Assembly: GCA_014360855.1 (NCBI GenBank)
Contig: JACIWP010000076.1
Coordinates: 1 to 12,021 of the forward strand
Reading direction: 5' to 3'
Length of the DNA stretch: 12,021 bases
From: Anaerolineae bacterium
GTDB lineage: Bacteria; Chloroflexota; Anaerolineae; JACIWP01
A program made the position numbers and the translations under genes. Shown in pieces: positions 6,059 to 12,021 of the stretch (positions are counted from its first letter, which is position 1; each line of letters begins with the position of its first letter). Below the pieces are notes generated by a model that was not told the DNA's origin, made no database searches, and was given only the letters and a program-made list of their open reading frames with translations.

Positions 6059-7155
6059 CTCATCCCTCCACTATTCATCGGAATTGCGTCATTGGCATCG
6101 GGGATGGCCGGCACATCCAGGATGGCGCGCCCGGCATACCGGCTTCTGAGCCACTGCACCAGGTGACGGATCGCCGGCTCCGGGATGTGCGCCGCTTGAA
6201 ACCGGATGACCTGCCCCTGCAGGACCGCCAGCATGTCCCCGCGCCCCATCAGCCGTTCGGCATTGGTGCCGCCCACGCCGGCGGCCAGATAGGCATCCGC
6301 CGGGTTCACCACCCGCCCGACAATGCGCATCGGGAAATTACTGCGGAGCAGTGAGCTGATGACCTCGGCGGAGGGCTTTTGGGTGGCGGCAATGACATGC
6401 ACGCCGGCACCCCTGCCCCTCTGAACGAGCCGCGTCAGGCTCTTCTCCACCTCCTCTCCCCCCTGCATCAGCAGGTCCGCCAGCTCATCCACCACCACGA
6501 CGACCAGCGGTCGGTCAATCCCCAGCCGGTCGCGGCGCTCCATCTCTATCACAGTATCCGTGATCACGGCGACGGCATCGGGAATGGTGCTGGCCGGCGG
6601 ATACAGCAGATGGGGAAGCCCATCAAAGACCCGCAGACCGCGCCCTTTCGGGTCCACGAGCACGATCTGACACTCGCTCTGGCGGTGAAGGTAAGCCATG
6701 CTGGCCACGACCGCGCGCAGAAGTTCCGTTTTGCCCGAGCCGGTGGTCCCGCTCACAAGGATATGCACCACATCAGGACTGCTCAGCCGCACCATGAGGG
6801 TCCTACCGCCCTTTTCGACGCCCAGGACAGCGGTGCCGGGGACGGCCGGCCGGACCTGCCGGCACAGCTCCAGCAAGGAAACCTTCCTCCCATCCTCGCG
6901 CGGGATCTCCACCTTCAGCGTCCCTTCCTCCCGATATATCCGACAGTACGAGACCCCCAGGGCCATGGCGATCTCCTCGGAAAGCTGGGTGATCTTCCGC
7001 AGGCGGGTGCCCATCAACGGCGAGAGATTAAAGGTGATGACGCGCGGGGAAATGACCCCGCCCCATACCCGGCCGGCGGCCTGGTGCGCGGCCAGGACCA
7101 TCTCGATGCGGTCTGCCTGAAGTTCCAGCATGCGCCGCTGGACCGAACCTGCCAT
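6055..7155 (-). CDS. Short FtsK/SpoIIIE-type DNA translocase ATPase without membrane domain
   Basis: A 366-residue soluble motor. The N-terminal part (about 10-115) resembles the alpha-like region of FtsK proteins: VISPRVITFNLSP, then the KITQLSEEIAMALGV helix and VEIPRE. The RecA-like beta domain has Walker A SGTTGSGKT (135-143), VDPKG (168-172), Walker B LVVVVVDELADL (217-228) and the FtsK-specific RLVQRGRGAGVHVIAATQKPS (starting at 242). The sequence ends in a short tail. The usual four N-terminal membrane helices, the long linker and a clear C-terminal gamma (winged-helix) domain are missing, so it is not the cell-division FtsK. The frame is open to 7494, but the start is placed at 7155 for GGAGGG (7162-7167) 6 bases upstream and because the promoter and operator lie just before it. 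It likely pumps double-stranded DNA using ATP. Its substrate is unknown. Confidence 0.88.
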   Translation of the reverse strand: MAGSVQRRMLELQADRIEMVLAAHQAAGRVWGGVISPRVITFNLSPLMGTRLRKITQLSEEIAMALGVSYCRIYREEGTLKVEIPREDGRKVSLLELCRQVRPAVPGTAVLGVEKGGRTLMVRLSSPDVVHILVSGTTGSGKTELLRAVVASMAYLHRQSECQIVLVDPKGRGLRVFDGLPHLLYPPASTIPDAVAVITDTVIEMERRDRLGIDRPLVVVVVDELADLLMQGGEEVEKSLTRLVQRGRGAGVHVIAATQKPSAEVISSLLRSNFPMRIVGRVVNPADAYLAAGVGGTNAERLMGRGDMLAVLQGQVIRFQAAHIPEPAIRHLVQWLRSRYAGRAILDVPAIPDANDAIPMNSGGMR

Positions 7156-7168
7156 GGGGTTCCCTCCG

Positions 7169-7188
7169 AATAGAACAAACGTTCTATT
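7169..7188 (-). promoter_or_regulatory. Probable LexA (SOS) box over the motor-operon start point
   Basis: AATAGAAC (7169-7176) and GTTCTATT (7181-7188) form a perfect 8-bp inverted repeat around AAAC. The core GAAC-AAAC-GTTC matches the Gram-positive LexA/DinR consensus GAAC-RNRY-GTTC. The dyad lies directly after the -10 box (7193-7198) and covers the predicted transcription start near 7186, so a bound repressor would block initiation. The Shine-Dalgarno of the motor gene begins one base after it. Only the outermost consensus C/G pair is replaced, by A/T. Confidence 0.8.
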
Positions 7189-7192
7189 ACAG

Positions 7193-7221
7193 AGTATATC
7201 GCCGGATACCCCCTGCGTCAA
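7193..7221 (-). promoter_or_regulatory. Sigma70-type promoter of the FtsK-like operon
   Basis: Read on the - strand, TTGACG (7221-7216) and TATACT (7198-7193) are separated by 17 bases. Each box differs from consensus at one position. The start point falls near 7186, inside the GAAC-N4-GTTC dyad, which makes it a repressible promoter. The resulting leader is about 30 bases and contains the GGAGGG ribosome-binding site. Confidence 0.78.
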
Positions 7222-7233
7222 GGGGTTTATTTT

Positions 7234-7260
7234 CCCAAATGTCAGAGTGAGACGTTTGGG
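7234..7260. promoter_or_regulatory. Dyad in the divergent intergenic region
   Basis: CCCAAATGTC (7234-7243) pairs with GACGTTTGGG (7251-7260) around AGAGTGA. All ten positions pair, one of them as a T-G wobble. The dyad lies just upstream of the -35 box of the motor operon and about 45 bases before the likely exonuclease promoter. It could be a second regulator site for the divergent pair or a remnant terminator. On neither strand is it followed by a convincing T-run. Confidence 0.35.
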
Positions 7261-7303
7261 ATATCTGGCTCCGCCGGCCTGCTCACCCCTCCTTCGCCCG
7301 ATT

Positions 7304-7331
7304 TTGCGGTTGTCCCCCTCCATGGTATATT
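7304..7331 (+). promoter_or_regulatory. Possible promoter of the exonuclease III gene
   Basis: TTGCGG (7304-7309) and TATATT (7326-7331) are separated by 16 bases, placing the start near 7338 and leaving a leader of about 50 bases. The -35 is imperfect and the spacer is one base short, so this is a moderate match. No LexA-type dyad overlaps it. Confidence 0.45.
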
Positions 7332-7387
7332 GTGTCTTGCATCTGCCCTGGCTCGTGTTCGTTCGCCCATATGGGGAGCAGTACCCA

Positions 7388-8161
7388 ATGAAAGTCGCGA
7401 CGTATAACGCCAATTCCATCCGGGCCCGCCTGCCCATCATCCTGGCGTGGCTGGCCAAAGAACAGCCTGACCTGCTCTGCATCCAGGAGACCAAGGTCCA
7501 GGATTCGGAGTTTCCTGCCGATGAGATCCGGGCCGCCGGCTACCACGTGGTCTTCCGCGGCCAGAAGGCCTACGCCGGCGTGGCCATCATCAGCCGCGAG
7601 CCTCTGCAGGACGTGGTGTTCGGCTTCGACGACGGCGGCGAGCCGGATGAGGCGCGCCTTATCCGCGCCCGGTACGACGGCATCTTCGTCGTCAACACGT
7701 ACGTCCCACAGGGCCAGTCGGTGGATTCCCCGCAGTTCCAGTACAAGCTGGAATGGCTGGGGCGACTGCGCCGGCTCTTCGAGCGGCACTACTCGCCGGC
7801 GGACCCCATCCTCTGGATGGGCGATTTCAACGTCGCCCCCGAACCTATTGACGTGCACAACCCGGAGGGACTGAAAAACCACGTGGACTTTCACCCGCTG
7901 GCCCGCCAGGCGCTGGAGCGCGTCCGGGAATGGGGTTGGGTGGACCTGCTCCGCAAGTTCCATCCCGATGAGCGCATCTACACCTTCTGGGACTACCGCG
8001 TGCGCGGCGCTATCGAGCGCGGATTGGGCTGGCGGGTAGATCACATCTGGGCCACGCGGCCCCTGGCGGAGAAGTGCACCCGCTGTTGGGTGGACATGGA
8101 GCCGCGCCTGGCCGACAAGCCTTCCGACCACACCGTTCTGGCGGCGGAATTCGCCTTGTGA
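7388..8161 (+). CDS. xth: Exodeoxyribonuclease III / AP endonuclease
   Basis: A 257-residue enzyme of the exonuclease-endonuclease-phosphatase fold, at the usual XthA length. It cuts DNA at abasic sites and removes 3' blocking groups in base excision repair. Catalytic and metal residues are all visible: N7 (TYNANSIR), E34 (CIQETK), Y105 (VVNTYVPQG), D146 and N148 (MGDFNVAP), D218 in GWRVDHIW and the D247-H248 pair in KPSDHTVL. The family motif TFWDYR (199-204) is also present. The frame is open far upstream, but the ATG at 7388 matches the family's N-terminus (MKVATYNANS) and has GGGGAG (7373-7378) 9 bases upstream. It is divergent from the LexA-box operon, and a DUF362 gene follows after 47 bases. 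Confidence 0.93.
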   Translation: MKVATYNANSIRARLPIILAWLAKEQPDLLCIQETKVQDSEFPADEIRAAGYHVVFRGQKAYAGVAIISREPLQDVVFGFDDGGEPDEARLIRARYDGIFVVNTYVPQGQSVDSPQFQYKLEWLGRLRRLFERHYSPADPILWMGDFNVAPEPIDVHNPEGLKNHVDFHPLARQALERVREWGWVDLLRKFHPDERIYTFWDYRVRGAIERGLGWRVDHIWATRPLAEKCTRCWVDMEPRLADKPSDHTVLAAEFAL

Positions 8162-8208
8162 ATGATTTTGACTATCATTGACCCTGCACTGCACTACAGG
8201 AGGCAGTT

Positions 8209-9306
8209 ATGACCAAGAAATCAGTGGTGGCGGTACTGCGCACCAAACCCGAGACTGTGCTGGATGACTACCGTCGGCTCTGTGAGCTGGCCGGCATGCG
8301 CCAGGCGCTGGACCCCTCCGCGACCACCATCCTCAAGGACAATATTAGCTGGCACCTGCTCTATCCCGGCGCCAACACCACCCCCTGGCAGTTGGAGGGC
8401 ACCATCCTGGCGCTCAAAGACGCCGGCTTCCACGATATCGTGGACGTCCACAACAAGACAGTGGTCACCATCGCTGACCTGGGGGATCGCTACAACAAAT
8501 TCGGCCCGGTACTGGCCAAATACGGCATCCCGAAGAAGTACAACTTCAAGCCCGAGGACATGACCTGGGTCGAATACAAGCCCAAAGCGAAAATGGCAGT
8601 CCTGGACAAGATATACCGCCACGGCATTTACATCCCCGATTACTTTATCGGCAAAAACATCGTGCACCTGCCCACGGTGAAGACCCACAGCTACACCGTC
8701 ACCACCGGGGCCATGAAGAACGCCTTTGGCGGCCTGCTGAACGTCAACCGCCACTACACCCACACCTGGATCCACGACACGCTGGTGGACCTGCTGGCCA
8801 TCCAGAAGGAGATTCACGCCGGCATCTTCTGCACCATGGACGGCACCACCGCCGGCAGTGGCCCCGGCCCACGCACCCTCGTCCCGCACCAGAAGGACGT
8901 CATCCTGGCGTCGGCGGACCAGGTGGCCATCGACGCGGTGGCCGCCATGATGATGGGCTTCGACCCCATGAAGATCCCATACATCGCCCATGCCACGGAG
9001 CGCGGGCTGGGCAACGGCAACCCACGCGATATCGAGATCGTCGGCATGCCCGAGGTGGCCAACGAGCGCTGGAACTTCTCCGTTGGCGTCAACCTGGGCA
9101 CGGGCGTAGGCATGCTGTTATGGCGCTCCCCGCTGAAGGTCTTCCAGAAGCTCTTTTTCCAGACGCCCCTGGTGAACATCTTTATCTTCGCCAGCGAGTA
9201 CTATCACGACCATTACTGGTACCCGCGCAAGGGGCGCCCGATTGTGGAGAAGTGGCTGAACGAAAGCCCGTGGGGACGTCTCTTCCAGAGCTATCCCGAT
9301 GAATAA
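8209..9306 (+). CDS. DUF362 domain protein
   Basis: A 365-residue protein of the DUF362 family, whose biochemical role is not established. Family-like stretches are ILKDNISWH (41-49), LEGTILALKDAGF (62-74), VHLPTVKTHSYTVTTGAMKN (152-171), NAFGGL (171-176), the Gly-rich MDGTTAGSGPGPRT (210-223) and ASADQVAIDAVAAMMMG (234-250). Some family members carry a ferredoxin domain with Cys clusters. This one has none, and only C25 and C208 are present. A hydrophobic but short C-terminal stretch (about 308-329) may contact membranes. The ATG has the near-perfect AGGAGG (8198-8203) 5 bases upstream. It may be co-transcribed with the exonuclease gene, as no promoter was seen in the 47-base gap. Substrate and partners are unknown. 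Confidence 0.85.
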   Translation: MTKKSVVAVLRTKPETVLDDYRRLCELAGMRQALDPSATTILKDNISWHLLYPGANTTPWQLEGTILALKDAGFHDIVDVHNKTVVTIADLGDRYNKFGPVLAKYGIPKKYNFKPEDMTWVEYKPKAKMAVLDKIYRHGIYIPDYFIGKNIVHLPTVKTHSYTVTTGAMKNAFGGLLNVNRHYTHTWIHDTLVDLLAIQKEIHAGIFCTMDGTTAGSGPGPRTLVPHQKDVILASADQVAIDAVAAMMMGFDPMKIPYIAHATERGLGNGNPRDIEIVGMPEVANERWNFSVGVNLGTGVGMLLWRSPLKVFQKLFFQTPLVNIFIFASEYYHDHYWYPRKGRPIVEKWLNESPWGRLFQSYPDE

Positions 9307-9353
9307 CGCCGGCCCTGCGCCGGCCCCTTCGGCACGGTGAACCTGAGCAGGAA

Positions 9354-10187
9354 ATGAGGACATTGATCCGCAAGCGCCGGCTGTTGGCCGCGATGGCGCT
9401 GGCACTGCTGGTGGGCATACTCTATTTTCCGACCCTGCGCTGGTTGGCGCATGAGTGGTGGAGCAACGATTATTACACCCACGGGCCGCTGGTGCTGATC
9501 ATCGCCGGCGCGCTCATCTGGCGCCGGCGGCGCGCCTTCTGGTACCGGGCGCCGGACAACCGCGGGCTGTGGGGTATGGGGATCGGGCTGGCAGGGCACC
9601 TCATCGGCAGTGCCTGGCGCGCGCCCTATATATCTGCCCTCTCCCTGCCCCTGCTCGTGGCCGGCCTGATCACCTTCTTCGTGGGGCTGCCGGCACTGCG
9701 CATGCTGGCCTTCCCCTTGGCCTTTACCTGGTTCGCCGTGCCCCTGCCCTTCGTGGAGCAGGCCAGCGTGCCCCTGCAGACGATCACCGCCTCCGCATCC
9801 ACTGCCCTGGCGCAGTGGTGGGGCATCCCGGCCCAGGTGCAGGGCGCGCAAATTACCCTGCCTTCCTGCTCCCTGCAGGTGGGCGCGCCCTGCAGTGGAT
9901 TGCGCTCCATTGTGGCTCTGCTGACCCTGGATGCGCTGTTCGTCTACCTGGTGGACGGGCCGGCATGGGCGCGCTGGGTACTGCTGGCTATGGCCGTGCC
10001 GGTGGCGCTGGCGGCCAACATCATGCGCATCGCCATTCTGCTGGTAGTCGCCCATCTCTGGGGGGCAGAAGCCGGCCTGCGCTACTTCCATGATTATTCC
10101 AGCCCCGTGCTGTTCGTGGTGGCGGTACTTCTGCTGATGGGGGTGAGCTGGGCGGCGCAATGTCGCGGGATACGCTCCGATATCTGA
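9354..10187 (+). CDS. Exosortase (integral membrane cysteine transpeptidase)
   Basis: A 277-residue multi-helix membrane protein of the exosortase/archaeosortase family. These enzymes recognise a C-terminal PEP-CTERM-type signal on exported proteins, cleave it and attach the protein to the envelope. The three predicted active-site residues are present in the right order: C180 in GAPCSGLRS, R225 in AANIMRIAILL and H246 in YFHDYSSP. About eight hydrophobic helices are visible, with the early YTHGPLVLII stretch typical of the family. The protein ends at the last helix without a fused EpsI domain, which is supplied by the next, overlapping gene. The ATG has AGGA only one base upstream, so translation may begin at a nearby codon (for example the TTG at 9363), but the basic start MRTLIRKRRLL fits a first membrane helix. 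Confidence 0.9.
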   Translation: MRTLIRKRRLLAAMALALLVGILYFPTLRWLAHEWWSNDYYTHGPLVLIIAGALIWRRRRAFWYRAPDNRGLWGMGIGLAGHLIGSAWRAPYISALSLPLLVAGLITFFVGLPALRMLAFPLAFTWFAVPLPFVEQASVPLQTITASASTALAQWWGIPAQVQGAQITLPSCSLQVGAPCSGLRSIVALLTLDALFVYLVDGPAWARWVLLAMAVPVALAANIMRIAILLVVAHLWGAEAGLRYFHDYSSPVLFVVAVLLLMGVSWAAQCRGIRSDI

Positions 10188-10840
10188 GCATCGTCGGCCT
10201 GCTGGGGTTGGCCATTCTGGCCAGCGCTGTCCTCATGGCGCGCCGGCCGGCGAACCTTTTCCCCTCCTCTGCCCATACCTTTGTGACCGACATTGACAAC
10301 TGGCGGCAGACCAATCAACAGCGCATCGTGGAAACGCCCTATGACTTTCGCCTGGGCCCCAACCTGGCCGACCTGCCCCTGGAGATCGGGGGGTGGAAAG
10401 GGCAGGACATTCCCCAGACCAACCTGGAGGTATTTATCCTGCTGGAGCCCGAACAGTACATCTTCCGCCGCTACGAGGACGCCGCCGGCCGCATCCTCTG
10501 GCTCAGCCTCATCGGGAGCCGCAAGTCCAAGAGCTTCCATCCCCCACAAATTTGCTACAGCACCGACGGATGGCAGACAACCCTGAACGCCGTCCCCGTT
10601 CCCCTGCGCGAGGGCGATATCTACACCTTGTATCTGGAAGCGAACAAGGCCTCTCAACGCCATTTCATCTGGTATTTCTACATCTGGCCCGACGAAGGGC
10701 GCGATCCGGCCGCCGGCCTGGTGCTCTTCAAGGTCACAGTGCCGACCGCCGCAGAGGATACCTCCCCACAGGAAGCCCTGGACATCGCGCAGGGCTTCAT
10801 CTCCGCCATTTTCACCCGCGCCTCCCGCCCGACGAAATAA
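10160..10840 (+). CDS. EpsI-type exosortase-associated protein
   Basis: A 226-residue protein with one N-terminal membrane helix (about 8-26) and an extracytoplasmic domain. The stretch KSFHPPQICYSTDGW (122-136) corresponds to the EpsI signature (S-H-x-P-x-x-C-x-x-x-x-G-W). ADLPLEIGGWKGQDI (70-84) matches the usual 'fPl.ig.W.g.d' opening of that domain. In many exosortases this domain is fused to the C-terminus of the enzyme. Here it is a separate chain whose gene overlaps the exosortase gene by 28 bases, so coupled translation is likely. Its exact role in sorting is not established. The ATG at 10160 lies shortly after GGGCGG and keeps the whole membrane helix. A strong hairpin follows 3 bases after the stop. 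Confidence 0.85.
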   Translation: MSRDTLRYLSIVGLLGLAILASAVLMARRPANLFPSSAHTFVTDIDNWRQTNQQRIVETPYDFRLGPNLADLPLEIGGWKGQDIPQTNLEVFILLEPEQYIFRRYEDAAGRILWLSLIGSRKSKSFHPPQICYSTDGWQTTLNAVPVPLREGDIYTLYLEANKASQRHFIWYFYIWPDEGRDPAAGLVLFKVTVPTAAEDTSPQEALDIAQGFISAIFTRASRPTK

Positions 10841-10843
10841 AAA

Positions 10844-10871
10844 CTCCCGTCAGGGTTGCCCCTGACGGGAG
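10844..10871. terminator. Bidirectional terminator between the EpsI gene and the sorted protein gene
   Basis: CTCCCGTCAGGG (10844-10855) pairs perfectly with CCCTGACGGGAG (10860-10871) around TTGC, giving a 12-bp stem. On the - strand the hairpin is followed by TTTTTATTT, making a textbook intrinsic terminator for the sorted-protein gene that ends at 10890. On the + strand it follows the EpsI stop directly but has no T-run after it, so it works less well in that direction. Confidence 0.85.
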
Positions 10872-10889
10872 GATATGGATGTGTCGGCA

Positions 10890-12021
10890 TCATCTGCGCC
10901 GGCGGCGAGCCAGGCGTACATAGCTCATCAGCCCCGCCAGCCCGCCGGCCATCAGCATCCAGGTGCCGGCCTCTGGAATTTCCTCGGGCGGCACAGGCGT
11001 CGCGGTCGGCGTCGGGGTACGGGTCGGTATCCGCGTCGGTGTGGCGGTCGCCAGCCGTGTCGGGGTGTCCGTGGGCACGGGCGTCCGTGTCGGCGTAAAG
11101 GTGCGAGTAGGTGTCGGGACCGTTGCCGTCGGCGTGGCAGTCGGCAATGGTGTTCCCGTGGGCGTCATCGTCGGAGTGAACGTGGCCGGCGGCGTGCCCG
11201 TGACAGTCGGCGTGCTGGTGAAGGTCGGCGCCGGCGTGAAAGTGGCCGTAGGCGTCTCGGTCGGGGTGGCGGTAGCGGTTTCTGTGGGAACGGGCGTATC
11301 GGTCGCCGTCGGCGGCGGAGTAGCAGTGTCGGTCGGCGTCGGAGTGGCGGTAGCCGGCGGCGTCTCCGTCGGCGTCGAGGTAGCCGGCGGCGTCTCGGTA
11401 GCCTGCGGCAGGCAGGGGATGACGTTCAGCCACTGGCAGGCGGGATCATTTTCCGCCACCTCGATCGCATCCAGGCGGGAGCCGTCCTCACGGGTGCGGA
11501 AGACGATGGTGTGGGGGCCGGCGCTCCAGGTCAGCACCAGCGGCTGGCCGGTCAGCGCGTTGGAAACCTTGACCCAGGTCCAGCCGGCCTGCGGCAGGTC
11601 CCACTGTATCTCCGGCGCTCCATCCACCGAGACAAAGAAGGAGTTGCTGGCGGTATCCGGGCCCCAGGCGCGCGCCCAGATGACGTACTGGCCGGCCTGC
11701 GGCACCTCCACCGTGAAGGAGACACTGCCGTTCGCGCCATAGCCCTTGGGGGTAAACACATAATCACATTCCGAGGCCTCGGGATGGTCGCCAATGGTCA
11801 TGGGTGCGACCAGATCCCCCTGCTCCGCCTCCAGGTGTGTCACCCAGCAGGATGGGGTGGGAGTAGGCGTCGGCGTCGAGGTCGGGGGGAAGACCACCGT
11901 GTTTGTCGGTGTGGGTGTGGCCCCCTCGTAAATATCGAAGAAATACACACAGCCGGTCGTTTTTTCCTGGCTGTATGTGCGCACGTCGTCCGGACTGATA
12001 ATTTCCCAGGCGGGGTCCGGC
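10890..12021 (-). CDS. Surface protein with CBM-like module, Thr-Pro linker and PEP-CTERM-like sorting signal (5' end outside window)
   Basis: The last 376 residues of a larger exported protein. The frame stays open to the window edge, so the GTG at 11984 is not its real start. From N to C: a fragment (PDPAWEIIS... to FDIYEG), a short Thr-Pro spacer, and a beta-sandwich-like module (DNA about 11450-11850) starting THLEAEQGDLVAPM and including GQYVIWARAWGPD, FFVSVDG and GSRLDAIEV, which resembles CBM6/CBM35-type carbohydrate-binding domains. Then come about 138 Thr-Pro-rich residues (DNA 10989-11402), and finally IPEAGTW, a hydrophobic helix and RLARRRRR. The ending is the three-part layout of exosortase substrates, with PEAG in place of PEPG. 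The exosortase and EpsI genes lie just across the shared terminator, so this is probably their substrate. Four Cys (around the module) could form disulfides. Confidence 0.88.
   Translation of the reverse strand, partial: PDPAWEIISPDDVRTYSQEKTTGCVYFFDIYEGATPTPTNTVVFPPTSTPTPTPTPSCWVTHLEAEQGDLVAPMTIGDHPEASECDYVFTPKGYGANGSVSFTVEVPQAGQYVIWARAWGPDTASNSFFVSVDGAPEIQWDLPQAGWTWVKVSNALTGQPLVLTWSAGPHTIVFRTREDGSRLDAIEVAENDPACQWLNVIPCLPQATETPPATSTPTETPPATATPTPTDTATPPPTATDTPVPTETATATPTETPTATFTPAPTFTSTPTVTGTPPATFTPTMTPTGTPLPTATPTATVPTPTRTFTPTRTPVPTDTPTRLATATPTRIPTRTPTPTATPVPPEEIPEAGTWMLMAGGLAGLMSYVRLARRRRR
10989..11402 (-). repeat. Low-complexity Thr-Pro-coding repeat tract
   Basis: About 414 bases built from irregular short units such as GTCGGCGTC (+ strand), encoding TPT, ATP and TET runs on the - strand. 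The clearest exact direct repeat is an 18-base unit, GGTAGCCGGCGGCGTCTC, at 11349-11366 and 11379-11396 (period 30). The tract encodes an extended, probably O-glycosylated stalk between the binding module and the sorting signal. It is prone to length change by slippage. Confidence 0.85.

Noticed and set aside
6379..7173. Plus-strand open frame opposite the FtsK-like gene
   Set aside because: The - strand frame has Walker A and B motifs, a promoter and a ribosome-binding site. The + frame is compositional noise rich in His, Pro and Gln.
7156..7494. In-frame upstream extension of the FtsK-like gene
   Set aside because: It would read through the promoter and LexA-type dyad and lacks conserved motifs. 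The ATG at 7155 has a good ribosome-binding site.
9308..9324. Hairpin between the DUF362 and exosortase genes
   Set aside because: It is two copies of the ubiquitous GCCGGC with a 5-base gap and no T-run. Pairing follows from the palindrome itself, so a terminator cannot be supported.
10989..11402. Repetitive tract resembling a CRISPR array or tandem-repeat locus
   Set aside because: There are no constant-length repeats with unique spacers. The units are irregular and in frame with a Thr-Pro coding region.
10963..11742. Plus-strand frame encoding Val-Gly repeats
   Set aside because: It is the antisense reading of the Thr-Pro linker and CBM-like module. The - strand reading has a coherent domain order and a sorting signal.

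Overview
The window is GC-rich bacterial DNA with tightly packed genes. It most likely comes from a Chloroflexota (Anaerolineae-like) genome. The grounds are indirect: Thr-Pro-rich surface-protein linkers, a receiver-GAF-class III cyclase, an exosortase module with a PEP-CTERM-like substrate, a Gram-positive-type LexA box, and very frequent GCCGGC hexamers. No rRNA or other taxonomic marker is present, so the assignment is an inference.

Layout. (1) 14-73 is an imperfect inverted repeat of unknown role. A near-consensus promoter (TTGACA-17 bp-TATGAT, 111-139) follows. (2) 173-5085 (+) is a run of six closely spaced genes: two stand-alone receivers, a polyprenol-phosphate mannose synthase-like GT2, a receiver-GAF-adenylate cyclase, a two-helix membrane protein, and DNA polymerase III delta (holA). 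A perfect hairpin at 5090-5116 closes it. (3) 7155-5132 (-) is a four-gene operon with overlapping junctions: a short soluble FtsK/SpoIIIE-type motor, a small two-helix membrane protein, a DUF6504-like small protein and an unknown 82-residue protein. Its promoter (TTGACG-17-TATACT) has a 20-bp dyad with the GAAC-N4-GTTC LexA-box core over the start point, so the operon looks SOS-controlled. (4) 7388-9306 (+) encodes exonuclease III, divergent from the motor operon, then a DUF362 protein. (5) 9354-10840 (+) encodes an exosortase and an overlapping EpsI-type partner. (6) 10890-12021 (-) is the 3' part of a surface protein with a carbohydrate-binding-like module, a long Thr-Pro linker and a PEAGT-helix-Arg-tail sorting signal. 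It converges on the exosortase genes and shares a bidirectional terminator with them.

How the genes may work together. The left third joins signalling by phospho-receivers and probably cAMP to housekeeping genes. The centre looks like a DNA-damage island: an SOS-regulated DNA motor with its own small membrane partner and two accessory proteins, back to back with an AP endonuclease/3' exonuclease. This is the best candidate for an undescribed system. The right third is a compact protein-sorting unit with enzyme, partner and likely substrate side by side.
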